Notes under the pieces: model-generated | What the model was told of the DNA's origin: nothing | Databases searched by the model: none | The model's input: the letters and a program-made list of their open reading frames with translations, nothing else | Source: Oscillospiraceae bacterium | GTDB lineage: Bacteria > Bacillota > Clostridia > Oscillospirales > Oscillospiraceae | Direction of reading: 5' to 3' | NCBI GenBank assembly: GCA_031288675.1 | Contig: JAITQY010000124.1 | Coordinates: forward strand, 1-17,135 | Length of the DNA: 17,135 bases | Made by a program: the position numbers and the translations under genes | Shown here: positions 15,676-17,135 of the stretch, piece by piece | Layout: each line of letters begins with the position of its first letter | Position numbering within the stretch: the first letter of the stretch is position 1

Positions 15676-16434
15676 ATGGCAGTTATACAGGCTATAGATA
15701 TTTGCAAAAAGTTCGGTGATTTAGAGGTTTTGCATAACGTCAATCTTGATGTAGAAAAAGGCGAGGTTGTAGGAATTATAGGACCATCCGGCGCGGGCAA
15801 AAGTACGTTTCTGCGTGCGCTTAATCATTTGGAAACGATAACGAGCGGAAAGATATATGTAGACGGACATCTGCTGGATGACCGCGTTAACGGTATCAAC
15901 CGTACTAATCTTCCGAAGAAAAAAGAAACTGAAATCCTTTTAGAAATGGGGATGGTGTTCCAGCGGTTCAATATATTTCCGCATAAGACGGTGCTGGAGA
16001 ATGTTGCGCTTGCTCCGCAAAAGGTTCGCAAGCTATCTAAGCCGTTGGCAGAAGAACGCGCTAAAGAGCTTATCGCCCGCGTAGGACTTACGGATAAACT
16101 TGACGTTTACCCGGCGAAACTTTCAGGAGGTCAATTGCAGCGGGTTGCGATTGCCAGGGCGTTGGCTATGGAACCTAAGATAATGCTTTTTGATGAGCCG
16201 ACTTCGGCGCTTGATCCGGAGTTGGTCGGAGAGGTGCTGAGCGTTATGCGTAGTCTTGCGGAGTCCGGTATGACTATGCTTATTGTCACGCATGAAATCG
16301 CGTTTGCCCGTGAGGTTGCAAACAAGATAATATTTATGTCCGGCGGAGAGGTGCTGGAACACGGCGCTCCGCGCCAACTGTTCGAGAACGCTCAGAACGA
16401 AAAGACACGCGCGTTTCTTAATGCGGTACTCTAA
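15676..16434 (+). CDS. Amino acid ABC transporter ATP-binding protein (GlnQ/HisP type)
   Basis: The 252-residue ATPase has all nucleotide-binding motifs: Walker A GPSGAGKST (37-45), Q-loop Q96 in FQRFNIFPH, signature LSGGQLQR (149-156), Walker B IMLFDEPT (169-176, catalytic E174), D-loop SALD and switch H206 (VTHE). An insertion at about 68-90 before the Q-loop is HisP-like. FPHKTVLENV is typical of polar amino acid importers. The start at 15676 follows AAGGAGG (15661-15667) by eight bases; an in-frame extension upstream to 15607 overlaps the permease and lacks a ribosome site. It powers import through the preceding permease and ends the operon. Confidence 0.94.
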   Translation: MAVIQAIDICKKFGDLEVLHNVNLDVEKGEVVGIIGPSGAGKSTFLRALNHLETITSGKIYVDGHLLDDRVNGINRTNLPKKKETEILLEMGMVFQRFNIFPHKTVLENVALAPQKVRKLSKPLAEERAKELIARVGLTDKLDVYPAKLSGGQLQRVAIARALAMEPKIMLFDEPTSALDPELVGEVLSVMRSLAESGMTMLIVTHEIAFAREVANKIIFMSGGEVLEHGAPRQLFENAQNEKTRAFLNAVL

Positions 16435-16450
16435 AATGTGATACTGAACC

Positions 16451-16480
16451 ATATGAGCTGTTTGAAAGAACAGCTCATAT
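16451..16480 (+). terminator. Hairpin at the end of the ABC transporter operon
   Basis: A perfect 12-bp stem ATATGAGCTGTT / AACAGCTCATAT (16451-16462 with 16469-16480) with a 6-base loop lies 16 bases after the ATPase stop. No clear U-tract follows (TAAGTTACG), so its termination strength is uncertain. Confidence 0.6.
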
Positions 16481-16559
16481 TAAGTTACGCGTTGTTAAAT
16501 TTGGAAAACAAGACTATAAAATATTGGATTGAAAAGTTCCGTATGGGTGCAAAAAATAG

Positions 16560-16588
16560 TTGACAAAGTTATAAACGGAGTGTATAAT
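16560..16588 (+). promoter_or_regulatory. Perfect consensus promoter of the tRNA-Ser gene
   Basis: TTGACA (16560-16565), a 17-base spacer and TATAAT (16583-16588) are all at consensus, 17 bases before the mature tRNA 5' end. ACGGAG (16575-16580) and CTCCGT (16592-16597) form an inverted repeat around the -10 box. Confidence 0.85.
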
Positions 16589-16604
16589 AATCTCCGTTGA
16601 ATAC

Positions 16605-16697
16605 GGAGAAGTCGCGTAGTTTGGTCGAGCGCGCACGATTGGAAATCGTGTAAACCGCAAAACGGTTTCGAGGGTTCGAATCCCTCCTTCTCCGCCA
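16605..16697 (+). tRNA. tRNA-Ser (anticodon GGA), CCA encoded
   Basis: The acceptor stem GGAGAAG / CTTCTCC pairs perfectly (16605-16611 with 16687-16693), followed by G and an encoded CCA. The anticodon stem CACGA/TCGTG holds the loop TTGGAAA with GGA at 16641-16643, reading UCC and UCU serine codons. A long variable arm (ACCG-CAAAA-CGGT) and the T arm GAGGG-TTCGAAT-CCCTC are typical of the class II serine tRNA. Length is 93 bases with CCA. Confidence 0.96.
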
Positions 16698-16822
16698 GAA
16701 AGTATTGGCAAGAAAGTAGTAGTTGTGCTTGAGAGATGGATTGCCAATGAAACCAAACATAAAACGTAATACCATATTCTGGGCATCTGCTTTGGGGAAA
16801 TAAAGCACGAAAGATATCTGTG

Positions 16823-17135
16823 ATGAATTATAATATTTACTGTGACGAGAGCTGCCACCTTGAACACGACCACATCAACGTGATGGTGCTTGGCGCGGTT
16901 TGGTGTCCGCATGAGAACACAAGGGAAATCAACGAGCGCATCCGTGAAATCAAAGCGCGGAACGGTGTCTCTCCGACTGCAGAAATGAAGTGGACAAAGA
17001 TAAGCCCCTCTAAGGTACAACTATTCATTGACCTTATCAATTTTTTCTTTGACGAGGCTCTGTTGCATTTTCGTGCGGTGCTTATCCCAGACAAAAACCA
17101 GTTAGACCACACTCGGTTTAATCAGACCCACGACG
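16823..17135 (+). CDS. DUF3800-type protein (3' end outside window)
   Basis: The ATG at 16823 opens a frame that stays open to the window edge, 104 codons. The start MNYNIYCDESCH, then VMVLGAVWCP and the helix REINERIREIKARNG, followed by MKWTKISPSKVQLFIDLINFFF and FRAVLI, fit the N-terminal pattern of DUF3800 proteins, which begin with a strand ending in Asp-Glu-Ser. The biochemical role of the family is not established; members are frequent in accessory and phage-linked DNA. The ribosome site is weak (GAAAG before ATATCTGTG). It lies 125 bases after a tRNA-Ser gene, a frequent integration site, so it may be the edge of an acquired island. That gap contains only an 8-bp inverted repeat (16704-16711 with 16741-16748). 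Confidence 0.72.
   Translation, partial: MNYNIYCDESCHLEHDHINVMVLGAVWCPHENTREINERIREIKARNGVSPTAEMKWTKISPSKVQLFIDLINFFFDEALLHFRAVLIPDKNQLDHTRFNQTHD

Noticed and set aside
16514..17020. Minus-strand 168-residue ORF, and the overlapping 79-residue ORF at 16569-16808
   Set aside because: Their middle parts are the antisense translation of the tRNA-Ser gene (the familiar RRRRDSNPRNR and GGIRTLE type artefacts) and the rest is antisense to the DUF3800-type gene.

Overview
The window looks like a chromosomal segment of an anaerobic, endospore-forming, low-to-mid GC Firmicute, most likely a Clostridia member of the Oscillospirales/Ruminococcaceae kind. The evidence is SpoIIID, SpoIID, an SLH-anchored surface protein, strong AGGAGG-type ribosome binding sites, perfect sigma-A promoters, and almost exclusive TAA stop codons. 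The genus assignment is inference; no search was possible.

Layout. (1) 1-2711: the 3' part of a large surface protein (SdrD-type domain, three InlB/Listeria-Bacteroides repeats, three SLH domains), closed by a strong terminator hairpin. (2) 2823-7660: one promoter (TTGACA-N17-TATAAT) in front of a tight four-gene run: a YmfF/YmfH-like pair of M16 peptidase homologues (the first lacks the zinc motif, the second has it), then a GH113-type glycoside hydrolase and a cellobiose 2-epimerase-type enzyme that overlap by ATGA. The last two together suggest intracellular processing of beta-mannan oligosaccharides. (3) 7661-8156: an AT-rich gap holding promoter-like boxes, one orphan CRISPR-repeat-like sequence and a perfect 20-bp inverted repeat. 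(4) 8157-11591: a sporulation island, with spoIIID on the plus strand converging on a minus-strand run of spoIID, a lipoprotein gene interrupted by one in-frame TGA, and a lipoprotein with two copies of the same domain. (5) 11726-13901: two overlapping genes for unrecognised membrane proteins, divergent from spoIID. (6) 13951-16434: a polar amino acid ABC transporter (binding lipoprotein, permease, ATPase) with its own promoter and a GC-rich hairpin after the binding-protein gene. (7) 16560-17135: tRNA-Ser(GGA) with a perfect consensus promoter, followed by the start of a DUF3800-type gene that runs off the window.

No complete novel system is evident. The items most worth a second look are the leader-like AT-rich gap with a single CRISPR-repeat-like sequence beside a 20-bp palindrome, the triplicated lipoprotein domain with an in-frame TGA between the two sporulation genes, and the co-operonic pairing of the YmfF/YmfH homologues with mannan enzymes.
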